Shown piece after piece: positions 48,290 to 60,090 of a stretch of 64,000 nt of DNA. The stretch's first letter is position 1; the number at the start of each line of letters is the position of its first letter. The notes below the pieces were generated by a model. That model was not told the DNA's origin. It saw only the letters and a program-made list of their open reading frames with translations, and ran no database searches. The position numbers were made by a program, and so were the translations under genes. This DNA comes from Paralichthys olivaceus (lineage: Eukaryota > Chordata > Actinopteri > Pleuronectiformes > Paralichthyidae). Location of the stretch: contig NC_091097.1 in assembly GCF_024713975.1 (NCBI RefSeq), forward strand, positions 5,458,861-5,522,860, read 5' to 3'.

Positions 48290-48720
48290 TCCCACTCCTT
48301 CCAAAACTCACTCACTAAAGTGAATTTCTGAAAAGAGCAAATGTTTTTCACCCTGGAGAGCAGAGGGCCCGTGGGTCAATGCACCCAGAGACTCCAACTA
48401 ATCAGGATCAATTACTGAGGATAGAAACAAATGTTCAAAGAGCGACCATCTTTTTTTCCACTTCCTCTCCAGGGCAAGTTTACTAGAAGCTCTCGCTGAG
48501 CCAATGCTCCGGGGGGCCTCTAACAAGGCCCCGATTAGGGCTGGATTTGTAGCTTGCTGAGTTGATGTCAGATTGGCATAAAGAGTCCATGTGGGAGCAG
48601 TGTGTGTGCAGGCCTGGGACTTGATTTGCGTGGCCCTCCTCGCCTGTCAGGGATAATTGTTTAATGAGAGCAAAGGGTGTCCCAAATCCTGGCAGAGGGG
48701 GGAAACAGAGAGGTCTTTAG
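48290..48720. promoter_or_regulatory. Candidate conserved noncoding element
   Basis: Dense in AT-core homeodomain-like motifs (ACTAATCAGG, GGATAATTGTTTAATG, CCGATTAGGG) without repeats or coding potential. This is typical of developmental enhancers near neural genes such as cacng2. Judged by appearance only; no alignment was possible. Confidence 0.25.
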
Positions 48721-50134
48721 TCAGAGCTCAAGGTCTCTCTTCAGGGAAACGCGGTGGATCTGTACTATCTACTAGCCTACTCTCTCGAGCTTGACAAATG
48801 AAGTCCACCACAAAAAGTTTTTCAGTCATTGGATGAATATTTCTTCAGTGACCTGACCTGAATTCAGTCAGCCTAGTATCCCCCTTTTCACTTGTCTAGG
48901 ATTATCTTTATACTCTGTGTATATATTTATATTTCTGACTCTTCCATGTTTCTACATGCAGCTGCTCCCACAGCAGAATTCAGCCGGACCTGATGTGTCT
49001 GAGTGTTTGACATGAGGCCCCTGAGGCCTGAGAGTAACGTGATGATGACTTTTTTCGAGAGGAAGACGTCCAACCTGCCCAGGCAGCCTCTCTCTGTCGC
49101 CCTATCATCAGGAAAAAAACAAAGCACAAAGCTTATCTTGCTCACAACGCACTGTCACAGATACAGGATTGAATATGGAAGAGTAGAAACTAAGACCAAA
49201 AGACGATTCATTGTCTCGTCCCCGAAGCTTCTTTTGATGATCCGTTGTTTCACAAGAATAAGATGTTTGTGGACGAGAAGACAAACGAGATTGAACAAAG
49301 GAGCAGCCATTGTTCAGTGAAGTGTCTGTGATTTAGACACTGATCTTTCTACCTGCTCACAGAAGTCAAAGTGTTTTTCATTTTTTACTAAACTGTCTTT
49401 TATTAGCCTTTTACAATTGTACCTTTTACCCTTCACAGTGTCTGTATTTACTTTGTCTTCTGTATCAGTCTTGTTTGTCATGATTTCAGCAATAAAATAA
49501 ATAAAACTAGAATGTCACTCAGTAGAGCACATACCTCCTCAGTGCCTTGATTAGTGTTTTAATCGAGTACAATTTTGTAATTGATATTTGAGGTAGGATA
49601 TATTTTTATTTTATTTATTGTTCTATTTATAGGTATTTACAATTCCACTGCATGATATACATAAACTAAATTCCTTACTTTTTCTCACAATGTTTACATG
49701 CTGCTGCAGTGTGAAGGATATTAACACAACATTTTGAATTTAAAATATACTATACCTTTGGACGCATAGTCTTTGCAAAGCTTTTCTTTCTTTTATTCTT
49801 TTAATGGTGACTGTGGATGTTGTCCATCATTTAGCCGGCACTGGAGAGATTTGCTAATGTCCAGTATAAACAAGAGGAAATGATGACTTCTAAAGCTATG
49901 AGCCCTTCCTTTAAGGTGATGAACCCACTGTTTTTTTTATATTTTTATGGAAATTCGATCAGTTGTGATGAAGATGTTTGAACAACAGGGGGCGACAAAC
50001 TTCAGACAGGCGGAGCAGAGGTGGAGGAAGCTGTCCTTTCAGCACCACATACAGTCTGTCTCCATAACTTCAGAGGACATCACATAGACTTACATTGACG
50101 TCCTGGAACCCTAGTGGTGACAACTTACCCAACA

Positions 50135-50240
50135 ATAACCCTAACCCTAAAATTAAACCTAACATTAACCTAACCTGAAAATATCTTCACCTAGCCCTAA
50201 CCCTCACCTAAACCTAATTCTAACCCTAAAACCAACAGAA
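50135..50240. repeat. Degenerate telomere-like CCCTAA repeats
   Basis: Runs such as AACCCTAACCCTAAAAT, AGCCCTAACCCTCACC and TAACCCTAAAACC appear irregularly over about 100 bp. They match the vertebrate telomere unit in part but are too degenerate for a functional telomere. Confidence 0.6.
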
Positions 50241-50526
50241 ACCAACCACCCTCTTAGGAAAGTGTCCAAACATGTCCAAGGTCTGTGCTGAAAATGGTCC
50301 TCACAAATACATAAGTACAAGTACACAAACTAATACAGCACATTAATTATGACTATTTTTAAAAACATGATGAAATAAACGGATCAGCTCAGGGCGCAGA
50401 GCCACAGGGTCAGCGGGGGACGTGCGTAAAAGACGCGCCGCAACATTTGGACAGTAAGAAGCCATACACGCACGAATCTTCGCCTGTGTGGGCACAAATG
50501 CATGTGGGTAGTCCTTCATCCATCTA

Positions 50527-50584
50527 TGGAGAGAGAGAGAGGGAGAGAGAGGGAGAGAGAGAGAGGGAGGGAGAGAGAGAGAGC
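50527..50584. repeat. GA/GGGA microsatellite
   Basis: Purine-only tract of GAGAGAGG-type units about 60 bp long, upstream of cacng2. Confidence 0.85.
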
Positions 50585-50689
50585 ATCGCAACACCCCCTC
50601 CTTCCGCCCCCTCCACTCACAGAAACGGAATTAAAAAAAATCTTTAATATCTTTCCAGCAACGAGCCTCCGTTGCTGCAGCGCAGAGCG

Positions 50690-50746
50690 CGCACACACTC
50701 ACACATGCACACACACACATGCACACACATGCACACACAAACACAC
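50690..50746. repeat. CA-rich microsatellite
   Basis: CACACATG-type units on the plus strand, interrupted by ATG steps. Confidence 0.85.
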
Positions 50747-51025
50747 TGTGTCTTTGAAAACGTCGCCGGTGAGAAGGAGGAAAACTTGGCTGCAGAATTT
50801 AGGGAAGCGTCTTCACACTGATATAAAAACAGATATAGAGAGGGGGGAGGCTATAACCTGGACGTCTTGAATGTGGCCTGTGGAACCGCTGCTGACATCG
50901 TGACAACACCAGCTCTGTGTGTCTGTGGAGCTGTGCAAGTCCTGATTGTGTAATATCTTTTTTTCCTCTCGTCTTCCCGCAAAGCGAACAAACCTGCAGC
51001 CGAGAGCGCACGGATAGAAAGGAGC

Positions 51026-51078
51026 AGGAGAAGAAGAAGAAGAGGAGGAGGAGGAAGAGGAGGAGGAGGAGAGGAAAA
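51026..51078. repeat. GAA/GGA purine tract
   Basis: AGAAGAAG grading into GAGGAGGAG over about 50 bp. It produces an artefactual serine-rich frame on the minus strand. Confidence 0.85.
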
Positions 51079-52463
51079 CGGGAGGATTGCAACGTTCACC
51101 AGAATTTATTTTGTGTCCTATTACATGGCGCAAGGGCTAAACAAACGGGACCGTCCTGGGTGTGAAACTGCCACGGTGAATTTGGATATTCAAGCATCAG
51201 CAGCAGCAGCAGCATCCTCCTCCATCCACGGAGGAAGAGGGAGACGCATCCTCGGCTGCGGCGTCGCACACACCGACTCCTCGTCCCTCTCCTGCCGGCT
51301 TTATGTCGAGTGATGGTCGGCTTGCCTTGCTGGATGCTCCCCGCTCTTTCCAGATCGTCGACGACCGAACCTCCTCTGACCGCAGACCCCCATTTTCGGC
51401 GGAAACCTACCCAGAGCGATAGGGCTACATATGGAAACTGGGGACCAAAATTTTAGGAAAAAGGAAAATCTAAGCGGTTGATTTCATTTATTATTAGAAT
51501 AATTCTTTTCAGGTTTCTCTTGTTTCTGTGTGAGCTCATTTCTTTTAAAGCCTGCTGATTAATGAGTCTATTGGTTGAGCCGATATTTCCTCATGCCATT
51601 GGGTTGATTTGTGAGCAGCCAGCCGAATATCGTCCTCACAGTAGGTCGTTATAAAACCGCTTTTATTTCGTCTCGTCAGGACTCGGATCCGTCCATTTGT
51701 TTATGTTCCCTCTAATATGAGGTTTCCCTGCTGTCCTCCGTTTCCCTTCCCAGTTTATTATCACCTGTCTGCTTATCCTCTATTTTGACTAAAGTAAAAC
51801 ATTAGAAATATAACATTAATAGCTAATAAGAGTCTTTAGGATAACCTTTGGACACATCTCTAATTCTTATTTCTTACTGGCCTCTAACTTAAGTAACTGT
51901 AACTCATTGTAAGAGACATATTGAACTGTTGTACTGTAAGCCTGCCATTACTCTAACAACATCTCTTTGGTCCATTAGATCTCATGTTAATTCAGCTGTA
52001 ACCTCAACAAGTCAAGAAACAGGTTGTTTTTGTTGTGTTTTCCCCACTTTGGCTAATCTCACCTGCACCGCCTCAGACATCTTTAATCCTGCACAGCTCA
52101 TGTTTGCAGAGTGGCTGTTGTGTGGGTTGAATCTGCAGCTGCAGGCCTGCTGAGGTGCTGCCTGATCTCTCATCTTTATTTGTGAGGGTCTTAAAGTAAG
52201 AACAAACAGAGAGGAGAGACACAACTGCGTCTTCCTCTCTTCCCTCCCCTCTTAACAAAAAACCCAGAATCTTTTTCTCTTGTTTTGGTCCTCACCCAAA
52301 CGCAACCATAAGGTTCCTACCGCATCCTCCTCCTCCTTCTTCCCTCTCCTTCCGCTCGAGTATATCCCGTTTTTTCGGTTTGGTGTGGTCCCGCAAATTT
52401 TCAAATATTTACTTCCTGTACATCAAGAGGAAAGGGGGTCCCCCTTTCATGGAATGCGGAAAC

Positions 52464-52674
52464 ATGGGTCTGTTCGACCGCGGAGTCCAGATGCTGCTGA
52501 CCACGGTGGGAGCATTCGCGGCCTTCAGCCTCATGACCATCGCAGTCGGCACGGACTATTGGCTCTACTCCCGCGGTGTCTGCAGGTCCAAGTCCATGAG
52601 CGAGAACGAGACCAGCAAGAAGAACGAGGAGGTGATGACCCACTCTGGCCTGTGGAGAACGTGCTGCTTAGAAG
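52464..52674 (+). CDS. cacng2: Voltage-dependent calcium channel gamma-2 subunit (stargazin, TARP), coding exon 1
   Basis: The first 70 codons plus one base of cacng2. The product starts [20 protein letters not shown], the diagnostic CACNG2 start (gamma-3 begins differently). It contains TM1 (about residues 10-30), the start of the first extracellular loop with a glycosylation site NET (residue 48), and the claudin-family GLWRTCC motif (residues 62-68). The exon ends GAAG/GTAAGA in phase 1, the known position for this gene. Stargazin traffics AMPA receptors to synapses and tunes their gating. An in-frame ATG 15 bp upstream (52449) could add five residues, but the family start is at 52464. Later exons are outside the window. 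Whether this is the a or b fish paralogue cannot be decided. Confidence 0.95.
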
Positions 52675-54394
52675 GTAAGAGCAAAGACATTTCTCGCTTT
52701 TCCCAGACGTGTTCTTGTCTGTGGGTTCTGGCTGCCTTCACTTCCCTCTTCCATGACACTAGAAGTTCAAGGATGCTTCTCCACGTGAAATGCACAACAT
52801 TAGTGGGACAGAAGCTGGAGTTTCAAGGCCTGAATGTTGACCAGCACTGATAGGAGCTTATTTCCAGAAACACAACCTTGATGGGTTGCAAGATAAATAT
52901 GAAGCATCACCAGATCATTAGTATTATGTTGATCCAGCTATCTGATAGAGGGCCAGAAAAGATGACAAATTACCTTTTCAGTGACATGAAACAATCCTTT
53001 TGCATGGTTGTGCTTCTTCATATTGCTCAGAAGGTCGGGTGAGGCAGGTTGTATGTATGAGTCTGAGGAATACATGATTATCTTAATGGTGCAAGTGTAA
53101 CCACAATGTTTATGTTCCAAATTCCCCCCAGTCTTTGCTTGTCTAATTAGACATATTGGTCAGTCTTAAGTCTAAAAAAACTAGATGAAACAGTCAGAGG
53201 CAGAAAAAAGTTTGCTGCTAATTGACTTTGCTGCTAAATGTTTGATAAATGAATGAATTCTAAACTTTACACTTGGGGTTTCTCCTGCAGGCCGGGTTAA
53301 ACACCCCCCCTCACTGTGCTGCAAGATTATTAGGAAAAGTAAGGAGGACCTATCCACATTCTGTTCCATATTTTCTCTAATATATGTTGTTCTTCACATA
53401 AAACACAAAAGTTTTGCTTTGTCATATGTCTGATGAAATAATCTGGGAAAGAATATCCCTTGAAGTCTGCATGTTTGTTGTCATTGCTTCATTTTAAGGT
53501 GTAATAAGGCAGAATGAAATTTAGCCATAAAACGTAATGACTAAAACTCTGCTTTGAAATCCAGACTGATGCAGTTGTGTTCATGGCTTGAGCTCCAGCA
53601 GTGAATGTGAGGCAGGTTTCTGGAGTCAGACTGAGGCTGTTCCTCCCATACCCACTGTGCAACAGTTTCACCAGTCAGATATTAGAATCTAAATCATGAA
53701 ATAATAACATATTCACATGCAGCAGTTAGGGTGGGACCTGCATCGTATATATCAACCTGATATACTGGCAAATCAATACTCTGGTCTCACCCTAATTAAG
53801 GGAAACTGCAGGGGAGCTGTCCCTTTAAAGAAGATGTGACTTTGGACCAGCAGGTTGGACAGGGTGTTTGTTTTCATCATGAAAAGTCATGGCAGCAGAG
53901 ATGCAGCTGTTTCTGGGTTGACCCCCTCGACACCCTTGATGATGACAGGGCTGCTCGTCATGTAGCCTCTGACCTGTCGGTGTTTGGTGATCTCCGAGGT
54001 GTCAAACGGCCTCACCTCCAGAGTCCGCACCATCTGATGGAGGCGGTGTGTTTCCTGTCACGGCCCGGCGGAGGCACTGGGTGAGGCACTGTAACCTTGT
54101 GAGGGCGCAGAGCGTTGCAATTCTGCTCATCTCAGCTGTGAGATCCTGAAAGGCCACAGTGTCTGACTTCATGCTCCTATGATGAGCAGACACGCTCAGT
54201 GCACCTTCTCTTCAAAGCTTAGTACCTGGTTTGAAGTAACACGTGTAATTGAATGCAGCTGTAATCAATACTTTTTAGAGTAACAACACAGCAAATGAAA
54301 GTGGGAAGACAATGTGAAACACATCACTTGTAGTGACGGACCTACAGACAACTCCAGTGGTAGTCAGAGAGCGTTTACCTCAGTCCCTCTATGA

Positions 54395-54735
54395 TACCAC
54401 ATTTAAGTAGATCCAGATATTTCTTTAGATCTCCACCAAATTGTACTTACTCATAAATATCAGTCCTCTAAATATACCAGATTTTTTTTTTTTTTATCAA
54501 GAGCCATGAATTATTCTCTAAGAAAAACGCCCAAGGAAAGATTTTAAAAAAATCCTGGATCTGCCCCCCGATCTGGATCTGCATCAAATCCGAATTTGTT
54601 CATCCCGGTCCCACACCACATCTACCAAGTCTCATGGTTATCTGTCCAGTAGGTTTTGCATTATTCTGCTAGCTAACTGATATATAAACAAACAAACAGC
54701 CGAATATATAAGCTCCTTCTGGGGAGGTAATTAGC
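54395..54735 (-). mobile_element. Dispersed teleost repeat, minus orientation
   Basis: Contains TCCGAATTTGTTCATCCCGG, a CCTGGATCTGCCCCC segment and an end reading GGGGAGGTAATTA. It has the same consensus as the repeat at 59320-59640 but in reverse orientation. The family is widespread in fish introns; the class is uncertain. Confidence 0.5.
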
Positions 54736-55839
54736 TCCTGAATCTGCTGTGCACAACTTTATGGAGATTTATGGTGAGTTTCAGTTCAGTGTTTAGTCGC
54801 CTGCTCCATAACTCTACTGTTGTGATTCTTTCTCACCACTCTCATAGCATCATTTTGTGCAAACAAGTCCACGGTACACTATCAAACAGCAGCTATAGAG
54901 CCAGACATTTCCTCCAAGAGATGGTTGAGACCAAAAACAGAGCTAAAACAGAGTAAATATTGCATTTGGATTCATCATGTGGTTACAAACACGACTCCAA
55001 ATGAACGATCATGCTGCTCTGTAGCTGCTCGATAAAATAACTTTTAAAATAACAATTTTTTGCTATTAAGTCCATCATCAATATTATGTGATGACTTGTT
55101 TCAAGTGCTCTCAAGTGGCAAAACAGTCATTGAAACTCTGATTTGTTGTGTTTAAGTTACCTCAGAATGAGCCCTTCATCTACATCGGGAGCAGGTCCTC
55201 TTCCCTGGAGTTTGTCATGTTTCTACTGTAGCCCAGAATGGTCAAACCACACACTTGCTCAGGATTTTCATATCATCTGGTGAGACAAGGGGTATTTGGT
55301 TGCAACTGCACAGCTGGTTGTCACTTAATCTACATACTGAACCTCAGGTTCAGGCTCAAAAACTGCTTGTTTAGGGAAAGTTCATGTTTTGGGTCAAAAT
55401 TAATTTCAGGCAACCTTTGTTCAACATTGACTGTTGGACGGAAATAAGAGAAAAACGTTTTGGGGGCAGAGCCTGGTGTTTGGATAGAATTATAGATTCT
55501 ACATTTCAGTTGTACCTAATTCAAACTCAATTGAGTTGTGCAGATTCCTGGTTTTGGTTATAGAATAGAAATATTGTATATACATTAATATAAATGTTGT
55601 TATCTACCACTGGCAGAATGCAAAACACAAAACAAGTTTGCTTTGGATCAAACTGCAACATGAATTTAGGTAGGTTAACTCTTTCCATGTGGAGAAGAAC
55701 TATTGATACTGAAAACCAAATATCCACTTGCAGCATCTACAGCTCAGCTGTTCCACAGAAGCTGCTCAGGTGTTGGCAGCAGAAAACCGTCTTCACTCCA
55801 GATGTGAGCGTGTTTGAAAGATCACAGTAAATATTCTGG

Positions 55840-56210
55840 GGATGTAACCCTGAGTGCTGACACAGCGTTCTGTCCCTGCAACGATTACATTAATGCACAT
55901 AGGATTAATCACAGCTGGAGTAACGATGGACCAGGACGCCATCATTTAATTGGCAAACAAAACAACAAAGAGTCGAGATGAGTTTAAAACGTTGCACTCT
56001 GGGATTAGCGTGTGTGGCTTTGTGTCTACACAATGAGCCTCCTGCCTTGAAAGGATCAAAATGGCAGGAAATAAACCCACGATTGTCATTTGTGATTCAT
56101 GAATGATCCCCGGCACAGAAAAAGCAGGGGAGTTGAAAAAAAGGAGGCCACTGCATTTCGTTACTGGGGTCAGGTTCATTTAAATTCTAATTCAGATGAC
56201 TTCCTGTTCA
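55840..56210. promoter_or_regulatory. Candidate conserved noncoding element in cacng2 intron 1
   Basis: Non-repetitive, with clustered homeodomain-like cores (ATTACATTAATGCACATAGG, GGATTAATCACAG, CATCATTTAATTGGC) and no open frame of note. Appearance only; the function is inferred. Confidence 0.25.
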
Positions 56211-59200
56211 GGAAATTGGGTTTTAAAAGCTAGTACATTTAATTATAGGTAGTTTGTACATTTTAGACCAAAAAATCAGGAGGAAATTGAAAAATGAAAA
56301 AGTAGAGAGCGGATGCAGCTGTGGGAGAGGCAGTGATAAGCAGCCTTGTTTCAGCACAGAGAGTCGGGAGGAGTGATATCAAGTTTTACATTTCAGATGT
56401 TAATTAGGCCTCAGTTTGCAGCTCAGCTCCATTAATTCAAAGTGCCAAGATGACTAGTATTCATCTCTCCCCCAGCTCGGCTCAAATGAAGCCTTCCTGG
56501 TGATCAGGCACCGACTGTGGCTGTGATCGCTGCGTCCTATTCACAGCAGAGAGCGTAAACTGAGTGTTTGGCAGAACACACACACACACACACACACAGA
56601 GCTGGCAGAGTGGACACGGGTGGATTTGTGTTGGTGTAACCAGTTGCCTGGAGAGAGGAACCTGTGAGGAAGGAAGACCCACACTGGGTTCTCACACTCT
56701 GACCTCTTCTTCACTAATTATCTGGAGGTGATGTATGTGAGCGTGTGAATGATAGTGGGTACAGCAAGAAAATGTCTAGAAATATCCGAGCAAGCGAGTG
56801 GACGTGCTGATGATGCATCTAATGTGACAGACATGAAACTGAAAGAATAGAAATATCTCAGGATGAAAAAAAAATAATAAGAGGAGGAATAGAGGACACC
56901 AACACTGCTGTCAATGTGCTGTAAACAAAAATACAAGATCAGAACTAATCTCCTGCCTCCTTCATGCCTAGACACCCCCCCACTGAATGTACTAGACATT
57001 TTCTTATTGTTGTGAATGCGTCTGAGCCGTAAAATAACCTGATGCGTTTTTTTATATGTGAAAGACAAACCGGGAGATGTCTGTGTCCAACTTTGCAGAC
57101 ATTTTCCAGAGTTCATGTCTATAAATGACTACAGAGAAAGCAGATTTAACTCTGTCCAGGTAAAGGAAAGGATGTGTATGAATCCTCTGATCATTTTAGA
57201 TGATGTCACAATGGTTTGCTTGAAGCTTGAGAGGATTTTCCAGACAGTAGCTCTGACTATTTCAGTTCTCTGAGGGAAAATCTTCATCTATTTTCTGCTA
57301 TTGATGTTGTTACTCTAGAAAGTTTTAAACTGTTCTAAATGTTCAGTAACTATGGATCCACAAACACAGTGTGACCCTCCTGTTGAGATGCAAACCCTAC
57401 ACACGGCAAACATGTGCTGCTGATGAATTGGCCCCCGGAGGCCTCCGCTCTTAGCTAGGTGCACTGTGCTGAATTTCACTCTAACCTGAGGCGTCCATCT
57501 TCATTACAGCGCCACCCTCAGGCTCCTCCGTAGTTACAGGAGGACACAGTTGGAATCTGGGAGGGGAAATGTGATGAAGGAGGGCCAATGCTGTGTCTGA
57601 TGCTTTGTCTTTTAGTACCTGTTGGTTGAAGAAACGTGTCTGTTCAGGTTCAGTATTCGACCACTGAGCTTTAAATGTACTAAAAGAATCTTAAAATCAA
57701 TCCTAAACTTTACTGGCAGTCAATGAAGTGAGGCAAGAACTGGAGAGATATGGGTTGTAAGTTTGGTGTTGGTTAAAATGCAACATTCTGCACCAGCTGA
57801 AACCAAGACACTAAAAGAAACAAATTTAAGCTTTAGTTTAAGGCTTGTAGAAAACCTGATGTGTGAATCCTGCACAGTTTGTGGCCCTGAGAGGTAAAAC
57901 TGAGGGCAAACAGTGCCCACTGCCACCCAGAGAGCTTTTTTCTACGACAACATCAGAAACATGATGAACACATCTGTGTTTTTATCAAATAAGATCTTCT
58001 CTCAGCTGATGTGAGACAGTGTTTACAGAGATTTATGTTTCAGAAAAATCTCAAATGTAATCAGAGCAGGGGCTTAGCAACAGTTTGACCTTTGTTTATA
58101 ATTTTGACCATAACAGAATCATTTGAATATTGTAATGGTGTGGTTTGGTCTCATACATTTCTTTGGGGTCGGTTCGGTTCAATGTGGGGCCCCCCAGGTC
58201 CCTCTTGTCTGGGGCCCCCAAAGTCCCTGAGATCATCAATAGATGAGGATGTTTTTTTTCATGGTTTCCAGTTTGATTTTGTGACGTAGCCATGGTTACT
58301 CTTTCTTTGTAGAGTGTATGACCACCGGACAGAGGTTATATAGAAAAATGTTGTTACTTTTCTTGTTTTAATTTTTTAACCAAACATGGCTGCCACTTCA
58401 GTGTGGCCTCCCACAGCTCTTGTCACTCAGTTCACAGTTCACGCTTCCTGCCTCATGATTTTATGCATGAGCATGTGGGAGTATCAATGTAGTGTACATT
58501 ATGTATGTGTGTGAGTGTGTGTGTGTACATGTTTGTGATTGTGTTCTCTGCAGCAGAGAGGCAGGATGAGATAAAAGCAGATAACTGAGTGGCAGAGGAG
58601 AGCAGGATTAGTCTCACAGTTCAATCAGATAAGGATTACTCAGCTGGAGTTTGCCCAGGCCGGCTAATGTCCCGGCTCATAAGTGGCATTATGCTGCATT
58701 ATGACGCCGATCCACTGTACACCCAGCTGCATGGGCCAGATTATAGTTTGACACAAGTTGAGAGCAGTGTGGATGGGAACATGTATGTGGGGCCACTTGT
58801 TGAGGCAGAAACGGCCCCCTCTCTCCTCCATCAGCATGGTGTCACTACTCTGGGCATACTAGCCCCTCATCTGATTACCGCCTGCATAAAGTGACTGAGC
58901 TCTATTGCTCTGCACTGTCACTCTGCCCTGCAGCCGGCGATGGATGGGATTCATTTAGCCTTTCGCTGGATCTCCACGGAGACTGCAGACGGTCTCAGCC
59001 CAACACAACTGTTTTATTGGTCTCCACCTCGCCCTCTCTATTGCCGACAAAGGCAGAATCAAGGGACCAGACATCACTGATTTAGGCTGAGGCCAGCGAC
59101 AGTCCAAGGACCGTGCAGGCCAAACACACTGTGGTAGCAGGGTATCAGTGTAGAGGTTATTGATTGTGTTTGAGTGCAGCCTCAGGTCTGTTATGTAGGT

Positions 59201-59319
59201 TTGATAACAGTGCTGCTATGATAAAATACTTTCAACCTCGACGTGTATTTTTTTGACTCGTATGTTGTGTAAACGGAGATGTTTGATGTTTTTACAATGT
59301 TTCTTTCCTCTAGCGTGTT

Positions 59320-59640
59320 TTACTGGTTATTACCTCCACCTCCACCAAGAGGGTTGTGTTTTCACCCCTGTTCCTTGGTTTGTTAATTGGTTTGTTTTAA
59401 AGCAAGATTACACAAAAACAACTGAACAGATTCCCATGAAACTTGGTGATCAGAATAGAACCCATTCAATGTCAGTCCGGATCTCCACTTTCTTTAACAT
59501 TGTTATGCAGAATTTTCCAGGTTTTCCCAGAAAATAATTCATTCATCTTGCTGAAAAAGAAATCATGTACATTTAGGACACTGATATCTATGAGTGTGTG
59601 AAATTTGGGGCAACTTGATTGAATTTAAGGGGACTGTTAG
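59320..59640 (+). mobile_element. Dispersed teleost repeat, plus orientation
   Basis: Begins GTTATTACCTCCACC, then GGGTTGTGTTTTCACCCCTG, ACTGAACAGATTCCCATGAA and TCCGGATCTCCA in the order expected of this common fish repeat. Degenerate and non-coding. Confidence 0.5.
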
Positions 59641-59879
59641 GCCTGGTTGGAGTTATGTGCTCTACTGAGTAATATTCTAGTTTTTAGTAAAGTTAAAATG
59701 TCTGTGGGGAATCTGAATCTGCTGAAAAACCTCTTCAGTAGTCTGACTGATATTTCCTCGCCATCGTGGTGTCATGTGACATCACGATACCTCACAATTG
59801 CATGTTGCACGCCAGCGGCTTGTCTGGCACGCCTCCTAACAAATCCAGGTAAAGTGAGACGGCAGACATTTCCTACATG

Positions 59880-60090
59880 AGTTGGAAGCGGTTGACCAAT
59901 CACAACAGAGTGGGCCAGCTGGCCAATCAGAGCAGACTGGGCTTTATCGAGAGTGGAGCCTTAAAGGGACAGTAGCTAAAACCAGGTGTTGCAGATAGAA
60001 GCTTAAAAGAGGAGCTGCAGCAATGGTTCAAACATGTAAACCCTTTCAAGTAATAACACAAATTAAATTGTGAACCTGTAGATGAGCAGA
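59880..60090. mobile_element. Dispersed teleost repeat fragment
   Basis: Carries GGCCAATCAGAGCAGACTGG, CTTAAAGGGACAG and ATGAGCAGAATATG in the order of a known type of percomorph interspersed repeat. Recognised from memory of the consensus, not by search. Confidence 0.4.

Larger units (their letters stand above)
48253..50490. other. Single-copy intergenic region between APOL array and cacng2
   Basis: No gene is supported. A 105-codon frame at 49003-49320 (plus) lacks recognisable domains. AATAAA motifs near 49490-49505 could end a transcript, but no exon structure is visible. The stretch at about 48290-48720 is more complex and GC-balanced than its surroundings and may be conserved noncoding DNA. 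Telomere-like repeats occupy about 50140-50235. Confidence 0.5.
50640..52463 (+). promoter_or_regulatory. cacng2 5' flank and probable 5' UTR
   Basis: GC content and CpG density rise at about 51150-51430 (for example CTCGGCTGCGGCGTCGCACA), as expected near a vertebrate promoter. A CAG tract lies at about 51195-51215. The last 140 bp before the start codon are pyrimidine-rich and then a distinct non-repetitive leader. A small upstream frame (51113-51313) could be a uORF if the leader is that long. The transcription start cannot be placed from sequence alone. Confidence 0.4.

Noticed and set aside
50343..50594. 83-codon minus-strand frame upstream of cacng2
   Set aside because: Half is the GA microsatellite and the rest has no recognisable similarity.
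50799..51133. Serine- and phenylalanine-rich minus-strand frames
   Set aside because: They are translations of the GAA/GGA purine tract.
52380..52850. 156-codon frame covering cacng2 exon 1
   Set aside because: It runs from the leader through the exon and past the GTAAGA donor into the intron; only 52464-52674 fits the family.
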